From: Notamacropus eugenii
Lineage: Eukaryota; Chordata; Mammalia; Diprotodontia; Macropodidae
Direction: 5' to 3'
DNA length: 64,000 nt
Assembly: GCF_028372415.1 (NCBI RefSeq)
Contig: NC_092878.1
Span: forward strand, 70,926,704 to 70,990,703
Below the pieces are notes generated by a model. The model was not told where the DNA came from and searched no databases. It was given only the letters and a program-made list of their open reading frames with translations. Of this stretch, positions 53,891 to 64,000 are shown piece by piece. The stretch's first letter is position 1; each line of letters opens with the position of its first letter. A program made the position numbers and the translations under genes.

Positions 53891-54538
53891 ATGATGAAAT
53901 AACAAGATTGATTCTATAGGTATATAAACCAGAAGAGCTAATTTCACTATGGTCTTTCCTAAGTGGAATATTTTGTATAAAAACAATTTCTATCTTTCAC
54001 CATTTTATTCATTTGCCCTAATTAAGACCCATATCTCACTTTCTGAAGTTTTTTCTTTGTTTACTCCTTATTTTCCACACAAAAAAGAAAACAGTGTTAA
54101 GTGCTACAGGTATCAGCATCGAAAATTGTGGAGCCCTCATTTCAACTCAAACATTGCCACTGTATCAATTCACTAAACTCTGGATCTGTTTCCTCATCCT
54201 GCCCCTTCTTTCCCAACCTGGTTTCTTATCTCTTCCAAAAAAAATAAATAAAACTATACAGAAGCACAAATATAATCATCCTCTATGAAGCTATAATGTC
54301 TACAGATAGCTAGCAACAGAATAACAGTAATGAACTCAGCATTTCTATTTCTTTACATACCTGCAGAACTCTTCATATTTCATTGAAAGTTAAAAAAAAA
54401 ACATATTGAATCATTAGCATTAAGTTTTCAAATGACTTTTCAAGCTATTTACTAAGAATTTCTAGAATTAGATTTCACACCCACATATATGTGTGTAGGC
54501 ATACATATTTTTTGACTCCATATGACCTGAGAGTTAGC
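53891..54538. other. Unclassified
   Basis: Two plus-strand frames (53949-54176 and 54094-54288) lack motifs. Confidence 0.35.
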
Positions 54539-54539
54539 C

Positions 54540-54735
54540 ATTAATTTCAAGCTAAAAGAGACATTAGAGATTATCCAAGCTATCCTTCTATTTAAAAAAA
54601 GAAATTAAAATGAGGACCAGAGTATTTAAGGGACTTGTACAAAGCTACACAAAAAGTACATAGTAAATCTTCGATTCCAGTGCCGCTCTCTTGATTCCAG
54701 AACCAGCACCCTTCCCATTGTGCCCACTTTGACTT
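54540..54735 (-). repeat. MIR3-like SINE, antisense
   Basis: 'aagagacattagagattatc', 'aaaatgaggaccagagtatt', 'gccgctctcttgattccaga', 'acccttcccattgtgcccac'. Confidence 0.65.
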
Positions 54736-54949
54736 GCTGCCTTCTTGTGGGAGAGCCAAGGAATACATAGGTAAAAGACTTCTGAACTTCTCAATTATGG
54801 CATGTAGGCTGCTATCTTTAGATAATACATTATAATCTGCCCCAAACCTTCTTCATCAAGGATTAAAATGAAGAAGAGCTGAAAGTGGCTGAAGAATAAA
54901 AAAAACTGGATTTAGACCACTTTTTTGTTCTTGATGGCAAAATAATATG

Positions 54950-55910
54950 TGGTAGAACTATGAATTAGTACAAACCTTCTATAAAGCTATTGGAACTACG
55001 CAAAGAAAATGTAACCTTTGACCCAGAGAAGTCACTGCTAGATGTAGAAAGTTATTGACAAAAAGGAAGGTTTCACATTTCAAAAAAAATTGTTTTAGTA
55101 TTTTGTTTTTGCAGTAGAAAAGAACTGGAAACAAAGTCACAGTTCATCAACAGGGAAATAGTTAAATTGTAGTACCTGAATATAATTGTGCTATAATAAT
55201 AACAATCATAATAGCTCACACTTACACATCATTTTAAGATTTAGAAAATAATTTATATGTTATTTGATTCTCAAAACAATTCCTTGAAGTCAGTGTTATT
55301 ATAATTCTCATTTCTTTCATGAGTCTAAAAAATGGATTACCTAGGATTACACAATTGTCAGCATCTGAAGGAAGATTTGACCTTTGCGTCAGAAAGACTC
55401 CAAGTCTATGGCTCTATCCACTATTCCACCTAGAAAAATGTCATGAGCATGAAAAATGCAGAGAAGCATGGGAGATTTACATTATCTGATGCAAAGAAAA
55501 TAATCAGAGCAGGGAAACAATGTACATAATTACTACATCAGAATAAATGGAAAGAACAACCACAAACAAATGAAAAATGAATGTAACGAAATTATCAAGG
55601 ACAAAGGTGGCCGGAAATAAAATGTGAGAAGATACTACTCCCTGCTCTTTTGCAGAGGTAAGGGACTCACAAACATGGAAATTTCCTTATAATGTTATGT
55701 TGTGTTTTTTTTTGTTGTTGTTGTTTTTGTTGTTTTCATTTATAAGTATAGTTGAATTTCGTTCTTCTCTTTCTCTTTCTTTTTCTTTCTTTGAAAAATA
55801 TCTCCATTTATTATAATTGTTGACTTTCTGAGAGGGATAGGGGAAAGGATACAAGTGGATCTAGATAATGTAAAACTGTAATTTATCAGCAAAATCAACT
55901 TTAAATAAAA
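54950..55910 (+). repeat. L1 3' end, interrupted by a MIR
   Basis: 'gtacaaaccttctataaagc', 'agtagaaaagaactggaaac', 'cacagttcatcaacagggaa', then, past the MIR, 'atgcagagaagcatgggaga', 'aaatggaaagaacaaccaca', 'gaagatactactccctgctc', 'ttttgcagaggtaagggact' and a terminal 'gataatgtaaaactgtaat'. Confidence 0.75.
55195..55436 (-). repeat. MIR/CORE-type SINE, antisense, nested in L1
   Basis: 'atagctcacacttacacatc', 'atttgattctcaaaacaatt', 'ttacctaggattacacaatt' and the antisense head 'ggctctatccactattccac'. Flanking L1 text is continuous when it is removed. Confidence 0.75.
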
Positions 55911-56298
55911 GCAGTTAAGAAGTCATAAGATCATACCTGAGGACAGTTTTGGTTCTTTTTAAAGATGTTTTAAAGACGCTTTAAAAAGTGCTACTTAAAT
56001 CGTGCTCCTTCCAGATTTTAAAAAGGGAAATAAGAAGCTTTTAATTGTGTTTAATTTGTAGTTTCTGTGGTTACAAAATTAGCTTTATGCTGAATTAGAA
56101 ATGCTATTATTTTATTTTGAATTTTCTTTGTACACACTTTATGGTACATTGAGATGGAGTCAAAATTAGGTCAAGGCAACGAGATCTTTGTTTCAGCGCA
56201 TCAAGCTTCAAAGGAACTAAATTTAGAGGGTCCTAACTTAATTTTTAATCCTCCAAGAATTTGGAAATAATGGAATCTAAATAACTACACAGAATTTT
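55911..56298. other. Unclassified
   Basis: No repeat or gene recognised. Confidence 0.35.
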
Positions 56299-56299
56299 T

Positions 56300-56432
56300 T
56301 TTTATTATTAACACAATGATATGCCAATTACTGGAGATACCAAAAAACAAAACATAATAAAACAAAAAAACCTCTGCTTTTAAAGAGCTTACATTTTAAT
56401 GAGCAGTGGGGGATCAACATATGTAAGGAAAC
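56300..56432 (-). repeat. L2 end, antisense
   Basis: 'aattactggagataccaaaa' then 'tttaaagagcttacatttta'. Confidence 0.55.
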
Positions 56433-56734
56433 AGTGTCCAAAGAGGGCCATTTTTATTTGGAAAGTTGCAGGTAGCTATAGGATAATAATAGATTGACTG
56501 ACAAACTTTTGAGGAGTAATGGTGGTATTGATTTGATTATGGGTAATATACATATATGTATACATATATCTATATCTATCTATTTAATAAATGGTGGGCC
56601 AGGTAAGCTCCTTGCCTGTACCTTCTCCCTATCGTCCCTCCTCTCCTCATTTAGAGGTCTCATATGACTGTCACATGATTACTTGCTCCTCCTAAAATCA
56701 GCAATGTCTGTCCTCTAACCACAGCCATAGGACT

Positions 56735-56832
56735 CAGTATTTCACAGGACTGTGGATTAGGAACAGGAGGGTATCTTAAAGGTCACTTAGTCCAATTGTC
56801 TCATTTTGCAGGTTTTGAAAAAACCTGAAAAT
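56735..56832 (-). repeat. MIR3 fragment, antisense
   Basis: 'aggaacaggagggtatctta', 'aaggtcacttagtccaattg', 'tctcattttgcaggttttg'. Confidence 0.6.
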
Positions 56833-58148
56833 ATACAAAGATACCTTTGTACACATAAAAATGTGAAACATGATGATATGTAAAAATTAATATATTATCC
56901 TGAACATATTACAAGATATTTATTCACATATTTAAATATATAGCTAAATTCATCTAACTTGCTTTTATCAGTGGACAACTTTTGCCTTCATAAGAAGAAA
57001 CCAGTGAAAACTCGATTTTGTTAGTAGACTGAGGGAGAAATTCAATTTAAAATTCACATTTTCCTGAAGCAGGTAGCTGAAAATGAGTGTCTGCCAGTCA
57101 TAACTGAAATTTTTGTTTTTAAAAAACACGCTTCATTTCTAATTGTCTCTGTCAGGTAAAAAAAGAAAAAATGAATCCAGCTGTTTATGTTTCTGATTGC
57201 TTCCTTGGTTCTGGGCCCAAAGGTGAACTAGGTGAGTTCCAAACCTCCCAATGGATGATGCATTTGTCACTGCTACATAGAACTGTTCCATTTTAGGCTA
57301 GCATGTTTGTTTTTCTTTTAAATAAACACAAAATCTTTTCAACTGCAGAGAAGCAATGTGAGACTAAGAACAACTAAGGGAGACACCATTTTTCTTCTCA
57401 CTCCATCACCCCCTATCCCTAAACCCTATGCCATTAGAGGCCTCTTTGGTATTATTATGGGAACAATGGTGCTGTTCATACTGAGAGCTCACTGTAATAG
57501 CTCTGCTTTTTCCTTTATGGCTTGGATGTGAACTTGACTGATTACCCAGGGAGCCTATACTGTACCTTGTCAGAATGCTTATTAAAGAGGCTGGAACTTG
57601 GTTTTAAAAGACCTGAGAAGAATACTTCGGAGTTTCACCAGTTCCATATTGCAGTTCCTCTGGGCTCCCATTAAAAGAGGGCCCCAGGTGAACCAAGTAC
57701 CAGGTTGCATTTGAGTTAGGGGGGGAAAGTGTACATTGTGATGAAGTGCTTTTAACATTTCACAGTTTAGCATAATTGGATTCTAACAGGAGCTTTCTGT
57801 CAAAAAATCTTTTCAGTCAAGAGTCCTATCAAAGAACTCGGTTTCATTTACATCTCTATTTGAAAGGCATTTTCTATTCCAAATGCTATCCCTGGGGATA
57901 ATTAAATGATACATTGACAATCTATGAACCCAACAAGGGGACTATGGTAACAACACTCATACTTTTTTTATTTTTTTTAGAATGTATACTTATTCCTTTG
58001 AAAATTATTTTTTCCAATTATGTAACTGTTTGAGAAGTGGTGGGAGGCAAAAAAACAGAGAGGGAGAGAGAGAATAGGACAGAGTTAGACTGGTAGATTT
58101 TATTCACAAAAATATTTTTATAACCAGCATAAGTTACTTACTCACTCA
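56833..58148. other. Repeat-poor island
   Basis: About 1.3 kb (clearest at 56960-57960) with no repeat I can identify. Composition is less AT-skewed and less decayed in appearance than its surroundings. No open frame above 63 codons, so not obviously coding. A candidate conserved non-coding element. Confidence 0.45.
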
Positions 58149-58149
58149 T

Positions 58150-58335
58150 AGTAAATGATGCCAGTAGAGCTGGATCTTGCAGGTCAGTATATGGACCAAG
58201 TACCCAGAAATTTGGGAATGCTCTTCCTGACTTTGGCATTTAAGCATTGTGTGGCCTTGAACAAGTTCCAATAACCTCCCTGCATCTCCTCATGTTTCCT
58301 CAACTGTAAAATGGGATCATAATATTGAATGGGAG
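58150..58335 (+). repeat. MIR
   Basis: 'gctcttcctgactttggcat', 'ttgtgtggccttgaacaagt', 'tcatgtttcctcaactgtaa', 'aatgggatcataatattgaa'. Confidence 0.65.
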
Positions 58336-58943
58336 TAGACAAGTTGTGCATGAGCCACTAAATATGGCTCCTATAAAAGTAGAGACTTTCACTCATAAAA
58401 TTTCCTATACGCCAGACTTAATAAAAAATCTATTTACTATTCCCTTTCTTCCAGGCAAATAAAGAGATGTGAACTAAAGTCATTGGATAATGCCCACTAT
58501 AAGCCTCTTTCCATTCATTTACAAAGTTATATCATTTCTAGATTTATTTGAGGGAAGGAAAACACTATTTCCAAATTTCAGTCCATTGCAAATATCTCAT
58601 TTCATACCTAGGGAAACTAAGGCTGCAAAGGAGTTCCTATAAATTTTTGTCATGCTGTTTAGCCCAGCAGATCTACATGTCACAAATTCAGAGATGGTTA
58701 TTAATAGGTCTCTGTTAGTGACTCAGTAGAGAGAATAGGAATCATAGGTTGAAGTGAAGGTTGCAGTCAGAATTATTAAACAGTAGTGAGTGGGCAGACT
58801 CTATAGCTCAGGAATTTTTTTCAATAGTTTTACTAGTTTTTTCAATATATTAAATTTCTCTATCAACCAACCCTGTTACCATTTTAGGGTATATACCCAG
58901 TTATGTAACTTGATCTATTTTGAAAAATCAGAACTTTTAAATT
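58336..58943. other. Mostly unclassified; weak antisense MIR near 58580-58650
   Basis: 'atacctagggaaactaaggc' near 58605 hints at a MIR fragment. Confidence 0.3.
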
Positions 58944-58944
58944 T

Positions 58945-59097
58945 TGGGAACTATCAAAAATATTTATTGAACAAAATAACGCAGTACTCTGCTAGGCAAT
59001 GTAGAGTAGGTCATAGAAAGAAGATCATATTATTTATACAAAGCCTTAAGGACTTTACAAATTTAACTGGAAAAAAGACACATAAATACATGAATAC
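58945..59097 (-). repeat. L2 end, antisense
   Basis: 'aaaaatatttattgaacaaa', 'actctgctaggcaatgtaga', 'agccttaaggactttacaaa'. Confidence 0.5.
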
Positions 59098-59468
59098 TGA
59101 CTGTGTGTGCATACATATCTACATATATACATATCTATATGTGTATGTGGATATACACACATACATTCAATGAAACAAAAACAATGCATCAGATTTTATC
59201 TATGTTGAGTTGATATAAAACATTAAACTTTAAAAACCAAAAGACCTTGTGACACAAATCCATCTTTTCAGACAGAAAGGGAAGAGAAAGGGGGGTAATA
59301 GCTTCATCAATTGTCTGGATTATCAGTCAAGGCCAAATTCAGAATCAATTGAACATTCCCCGTAATCTGATCAGAGCTGTGCCATCTGCCCCCACAGATG
59401 AATGAACCAGCCACCCAGCTGTTACTTTTTTCCCTGAAATTCCTTTCTTGACATCATATATCACCTCC
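59098..59468. other. TA/CA-rich tract (59105-59165), then unclassified
   Basis: An impure TA/TG/CA microsatellite followed by unrecognised sequence. Confidence 0.4.
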
Positions 59469-59469
59469 A

Positions 59470-59630
59470 ATAATTATCATTTTCCCTCTTTTTCATCTTT
59501 TCCAATCTGACGGGTATGAGGTATTTTCATTTCTATTTCTCTTATTAGTAATGACTTTGAACTGTTTTTTCATAATATTTTAATAGCTTACTTTTTTTCT
59601 TTTGAGAACTTTCTATTCATATCCTTAGAT
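59470..59630 (-). repeat. L1 ORF2 C-terminal fragment, antisense
   Basis: 'tccaatctgacgggtatgag', 'aatgactttgaactgttttt' and 'tttctattcatatccttaga' parallel the antisense L1 at 43.7-43.9 kb. Confidence 0.6.
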
Positions 59631-59637
59631 ACTTAGA

Positions 59638-59708
59638 TAGCAGAGACAGACACATAGATAGACACACACATACACACACACACAGATAGAGAGAGACAGA
59701 CACAGAGA
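59638..59708. repeat. CA/GA-rich simple sequence
   Basis: Short CA, GATA and GA runs. Confidence 0.7.
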
Positions 59709-60778
59709 AAAAATTTGTATCAGTAAATATAAACAAATGCAAACAAGATAGTTCCTCTAGTCAAGGACCTTACTAATGGAGGAAAAGACAACTAAAAGGG
59801 ATACACATGGGAGGGGAAGAAGAATACCTACGTAGAGGCAAGGTAGCAGGTGAGAAAAAAATAACGTCTAGAGAGAGTTGAAGCTAGATGGAGGTCAAAC
59901 ATGCCTTAAATGCTCTCTGAAATGATGGTCCCTGGAAGGAAATAAAAACAGGGTTAAAGGGAATACAGAATGGATATTTCCCAGGGAGTCAATATGATAA
60001 CAAGGAGAAGGAGGATTCCAGAGAGAATCAAGAAATTCAGGTGAAATATAGCCAGAGTCCTTCACAAAATGTCTCCTTCACACCAATTGCCGCTTTCTTT
60101 TACACACAATAGATTCAGTTCAAAATGTTCAAGTTTTTCTTGAGTACTACCTTCCAGGATGGCAAAAGAAAACAACTCTGTCTCCTTTGAACTGCATTTC
60201 CAAGACACTTATGCAATCAGGATTTCTCTAAAAAAAATCAGCTACTTTTACTAAAGACCAATTTATATGATTTTGTCTTATATTCAACTGCCATCTCCAA
60301 ATATCTATCTTTATATAGCAGCAAAACCTAGAACTCAGAACTCAGAATTTCTAATAATAGCCAAGACATTTGTATGATTGCATTCTCATATGGCTGACTT
60401 CCACCACTTTCCACTAGAAGGGTATTTCATATTTTTATCCACCCATGGCCACTCTGCTAAGCTACAAAATAAGATTTGTGATCCTGATACATTTTTTTAC
60501 CTGTTTGATATTGTATAGAATGACATAATTTCTTCAGTTCATTCATCATCCCCTGGAAGGGGATTAAAGTTCTATCAACACCAGTAGTAAATCTTTTTTG
60601 GCTTGGGAGCATATGATTTTTTTTTTTTGGATGAGCTGGTGCAATTCTCCAAAATGGATAGTAGGAAGGATAAAAAATATGCGCCATGTAAGGCCTCAGT
60701 CTGCCAATTTGTGAACTAAAAAATTGTATTTCCCCACATAACACAGCATATATCATGTTTTAATTTCCAAGACAAGCT
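59709..60778. other. Unclassified; possible antisense L2 near 59740-60040
   Basis: 'gttcctctagtcaaggacct' and the purine-rich text after it resemble an antisense L2 3' UTR, but weakly. The minus-strand frame 60457-60756 (99 codons) has no domain I recognise. Confidence 0.3.
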
Positions 60779-60779
60779 A

Positions 60780-60965
60780 GGATCATAGAATTTAGGGCTA
60801 GGAAGCATGTTAGAGATCATCTGATACAAGCTGGATTTTTATCAGTGATGAAACTGAGGTCCAGAGAGGCTAAGAAATTTTCTGTGGTCACATAGACAGT
60901 AAGTAGTAGAACTGTAATTAGATTATAAATTCTCTGACTTCAACATCATTCACTATGATACAAGG
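60780..60965 (-). repeat. MIR3-like SINE, antisense
   Basis: 'gatcatagaatttagggcta', 'tgttagagatcatctgatac', 'gatgaaactgaggtccagag', 'tggtcacatagacagtaagt'. Confidence 0.8.
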
Positions 60966-60984
60966 AAACTTTAATACTTTAGTG

Positions 60985-61145
60985 CAGTTGTTCTTGTTCT
61001 TTTTTTTAATCTTGGACCCCTTTAGGAGTCTGATGAAGGCTATGGACCAGTTCTCAGACAATGTTTGTTAAATACATAAAATAAAATGCACAGGATTAGA
61101 AAAAGAATTGAAATATAGGCATCTTTTTTTTTAATTTTACATACT
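60985..61145 (-). repeat. hAT-type (Charlie-like) MITE fragment, antisense
   Basis: 'ggacccctttaggagtctga', 'aaggctatggaccagttctc', 'tacataaaataaaatgcaca' are the reverse of the family at 52.6 kb. Confidence 0.5.
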
Positions 61146-61597
61146 TCAGGTAGGAACTTCAGCTTTAATTTTGTGGTTTCATTTTTTTGGGTGGACCCTC
61201 CACTGACACAAATAGCTGCCTTTCTATGTTTTGTATGATTATTGTCAAATCAAATATCACCTGGTGATTAGCGTCTCAAAATTTTGCTTGACTGGCCCTT
61301 CTATAAGAGACAGGATTGCTGTTTCTCAGGCTCATGCTCAGGCTTTTCAGACTGCGAGCATCTTGCTGTACTTGTGCCAGGACAACATTATTTTGATAAA
61401 CCAAGGCAGCTTCCACACCATCATTATATTATCCGAAATAAAAGGAAATATATATATCAAATACATGCACATATTTCAAATGTGACTTTATAAGAGTTTA
61501 TGTTTTGTGATCATTGTTACATATACATATATGTACATGTATTATGTTGCTGTACATCCTTTGTTTTCAGAGAGGGGCAGTGATATCCCTAGTAATG
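61146..61597. other. Unclassified
   Basis: Two overlapping plus-strand frames (61231-61485 and 61284-61493) lack motifs. Confidence 0.35.
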
Positions 61598-61705
61598 ACC
61601 TGTGTGTGAATTGGATTTAAGTGAGGCAGAGTTGCATGAAATCATCAGCCTTACTCTCTCTTCCAGATTTATCCAAGTTCAGGGACTAGATATAAGTCAA
61701 GCTGA
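61598..61705 (-). repeat. Composite-repeat tail, antisense
   Basis: 'gtgtgtgaattggatttaag', 'tgaggcagagttgcatgaaa' and 'cttactctctcttccagatt' are the reverse complement of the tail in composite C. The text to about 62075 may be more of the same element. Confidence 0.6.
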
Positions 61706-62225
61706 CTGGTAGAGGCTTGGAATGCTGTGGATGATTTTGGTATCGAGCTCTAAGTACTCCATAACATCCACTTCAGCTTCCTTCATGGAATATCACTGAA
61801 ACAGATTGTTCTCATCAGCCCATTGTGCTAGGGGAAGTCTTCAAATGCTTGGGGTAGACATCCCGCTAAGTCTCTGATGGGTTTGAGGTCTGTTGGTTAT
61901 CTTAAACCTGGGTTAGCCTGTCTGTCAAGATGGTTTTACTGGGGTATGGCTACTGCACATACTACAACTTCTTGAATATGGGTGAAGGTAGACACCAAAG
62001 GTGGATGAACAGCCCTGAAAAGGACTCAGCAGGCCCTCAACCAGAGGTGCTAAATTTCCCTGAACACCCCATACATGTATGCATACATATAAGCGTATAT
62101 GCTTATATGCATACATATGTGTTTATTTTTCCAGGGCTCTTAGATTCTTGCAACCTGATAGATCATGAAGACATATAGCACAATACTATATCATTTAAGA
62201 TTTAAAATAATATATTAGATAAGAA
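61706..62225. other. Probably continuation of an old repeat; hairpin at 62078-62118
   Basis: Unclassified. 'tatgcatacatataagc' and 'gcttatatgcatacata' around a 6-base loop form a near-perfect AT-rich palindrome. Confidence 0.35.
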
Positions 62226-62227
62226 AT

Positions 62228-62269
62228 ATATATATATATGTATATATATATACATATATATATATATAT
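62228..62269. repeat. (TA)n microsatellite
   Basis: TA units with GT/CA interruptions. Confidence 0.9.
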
Positions 62270-62459
62270 CAAAGGGTAAGGAGTTTTGGATGAGGATTTT
62301 GCTTCATATCTATCAAAAACTCGAAGCATACTGTTTGAGAATTACTGGCTTAGGGCCTTGGATAAATAAGGAATTTGGTATAAGATAAGACTGGGAAAAA
62401 AAAGTCAGTTGGAGTTATAGGAGATAAGAAGAAGGTGAGTTCATTTGATTCCTGACAGC

Positions 62460-62640
62460 TATATTCCATGAAGGCAGTGGGATATATAAGCTGGATTTGG
62501 AATCAAAGGACTTGTGTTCAAATTCTAGCTTTTCTACTTAGTATCTATATGACCTAGGGAAAGTCACTTTGTTTCATTTCCTTCACCTGTAAAACAACAA
62601 GAAAAGGTTTGATTACATGACTTTTATGGAAGTTGGTGAC
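62460..62640 (+). repeat. MIR3-like SINE
   Basis: 'ctggatttggaatcaaagga', 'cttgtgttcaaattctagct', 'gacctagggaaagtcacttt', 'ccttcacctgtaaaacaaca'. Confidence 0.7.
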
Positions 62641-62659
62641 TATAAAATTATGATCCTGT

Positions 62660-62865
62660 TACATATTTTGGGGAATCAGGAAAAGATTTATGGAGAGATG
62701 ATCCTTTGTCTAAATATTTAAGTATGAGCAAAATTTCAACAGAGAGAGAAAATGTTTTACTGGAACAGGAGATATAGAAATGGAGAGTATGAGATGTGTT
62801 CAGGGGAAGGCTAATAGTAAAATTCCACTGGAAAACAAAATATAGGAAATGTAATAATGTTATAT
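62660..62865 (-). repeat. L2 3' UTR, antisense
   Basis: 'ggaatcaggaaaagatttat', 'tatttaagtatgagcaaaat', 'agagtatgagatgtgttcag' follow the antisense L2 body upstream of its terminus. Confidence 0.45.
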
Positions 62866-63034
62866 AAGTCCTATCAATGACAAGGAACAAAGAAATAATT
62901 CCCCATCACACTTATGGATTAAAAAACAAAAGTTCATGACCAAAAGAAGGATAGAGAGGACTGGAGGAGGAAAAAAAACCACTCAAAATAACAAGTAATT
63001 ACAACAAAACAAGATTAAACAGTTCTTAGGTTTC

Positions 63035-63890
63035 ACTTTACATATATCAGATTGTCAAATTTGGTCCCCAAAAAGAGAGAAAGAAAATGACAAACTTTGG
63101 AGGAGCTATTAGAAAACAGATTTATTGATGCACTGTTGATAGAGCTATGAATGGGTTTAACCATCTTGGAAAGCAAATTGGAATTGCACACAAAAATGTA
63201 TTCATGCCTTTTAACCCAGCTAGGCATAAGCCCAAAATAATCAAAGAAAAAGTAAAAGGCCCTATAGGTACAAACATATTTATGGTAGCTCTTTTTTTGT
63301 AGTAGTAAAAATTGGAAATGAAGAAAATGTTAATCAATTAGGGAATAACAAACAAATTGTGATAAATTAATGTAAACAATAATATTGGGCTGTAAGAAGA
63401 AGGAAATAACTGATTTCAAAGAGGCATGCAAATATTTAGATGAACTGATGCAGAGTAAAGTTAATAGTACCAGCAGGACAATTTATACTACAACATCAAA
63501 ATTAAATGAGAGAATGATTTTGAAGACTTTTCTAAACTTATGAAGAATAAAATGAGCAGAACTAGGAAAATATTTTTATACAAGGATGATAACACTATAA
63601 AAACAAACAAAAGTCATAAAAACTCTGACCAAAGCAATAGCCACCTAGGATTCCAGAGGATTGTTGATGAAATATTCTATATACCTCTGATAGAAAGGAT
63701 GAATTCAAGATGGAAAATCACACACCCATGTGCATACAGTCACACAGACCCACAGAGGAATGTTTTGCATGACTATGAATATTTGTTACAAAGAATTTTA
63801 TTTTTCCCTTTTCCCCCCAGTGATGTGGAGAATAGAAGGAAAAGGAAAATATTTATCTTAATTTAAAAATAAAATTTATTAAAAGAAATG
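63035..63890 (+). repeat. L1 ORF2 C-terminal part and 3' UTR
   Basis: 'aaagaaaatgacaaactttg', 'gatgcactgttgatagagct', 'ccttttaacccagctaggca', 'aacatatttatggtagctct', 'tgaactgatgcagagtaaag', 'taaaatgagcagaactagga' are in sense L1 order. The L1 3' end with the longest continuous match here; decayed. Confidence 0.8.
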
Positions 63891-64000
63891 TATAAATAAT
63901 AAAATACATCATGATAGATATGTGAACCTAGATCTTATCATGCATTCAGCATTGATGGTGAAGAGTGGGAGCATGTGTACAGGAACTGGCAGGGAACTGC

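Noticed and set aside
1-64000. CRISPR arrays, operons, tRNA genes, riboswitches or bacterial features
   Set aside because: The sequence is clearly mammalian non-coding DNA. tRNA-like text occurs only as SINE heads, and no regularly spaced repeat array other than microsatellites was seen.

Overview
This is non-coding DNA from a mammal, most likely a marsupial. It contains LINE-1 and ORF1-only 'half-L1' (HAL1) elements of marsupial type, many old L2, MIR and CR1/L3 copies, an RTE/BovB 3' end, a tRNA-headed SINE whose tail resembles that RTE end (MAR1-like), and a second tRNA-headed SINE with a different tail present in several copies. I cannot settle the species; an Australian marsupial would fit. 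I see no intact protein-coding gene. The open frames are short and fall in repeats, microsatellites or unrecognised AT-rich DNA. The window is best read as intergenic or deep-intronic sequence. All repeat names come from memory of consensus sequences and all edges are approximate.

Layout. 1-5 kb: L1 3' fragments, MIR, an antisense L2 end and one possible solitary LTR. 5.5-9 kb: microsatellites and two composite repeats in which a SINE-tail sequence lies on both sides of a unit holding a pyrimidine tract. 9.5-12.6 kb: a CTG repeat, an antisense HAL1 and an L1 3' end. 13-19 kb: SINEs, MIR, L2 and an antisense CR1/L3. 19.5-21 kb: an inverted duplication. 21-37 kb: mostly MIR, L2 and MAR1-like copies, including a deep nest of insertions at 32.2-33.2 kb, and an RTE/BovB end at 37.0-37.4 kb. 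37.76-40.5 kb: a nearly full-length HAL1 with probable target-site duplications. 42.8-47.5 kb: an antisense, internally deleted L1 with a second near-complete HAL1 inside it. 47.9-48.2 kb: a full-length 7SL RNA retropseudogene. 49.2-50.2 kb: an intronless aldo-keto reductase (AKR1C-like) pseudogene. 50-64 kb: sparse repeats, a repeat-poor island at 56.9-58.1 kb and a final L1 3' end.

The gene-derived sequences (AKR and 7SL) are retrocopies, and the SINEs and HAL1s are non-autonomous, so the window mostly records LINE activity acting in trans. The most unusual signal is three short local duplications (about 73, 135 and 95 bp), each 1-1.3 kb from its source. Two lie inside older repeats and one is inverted, and all are much better matched than the repeats around them. 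They look like templated insertions made during DNA repair. I did not find a new gene system.
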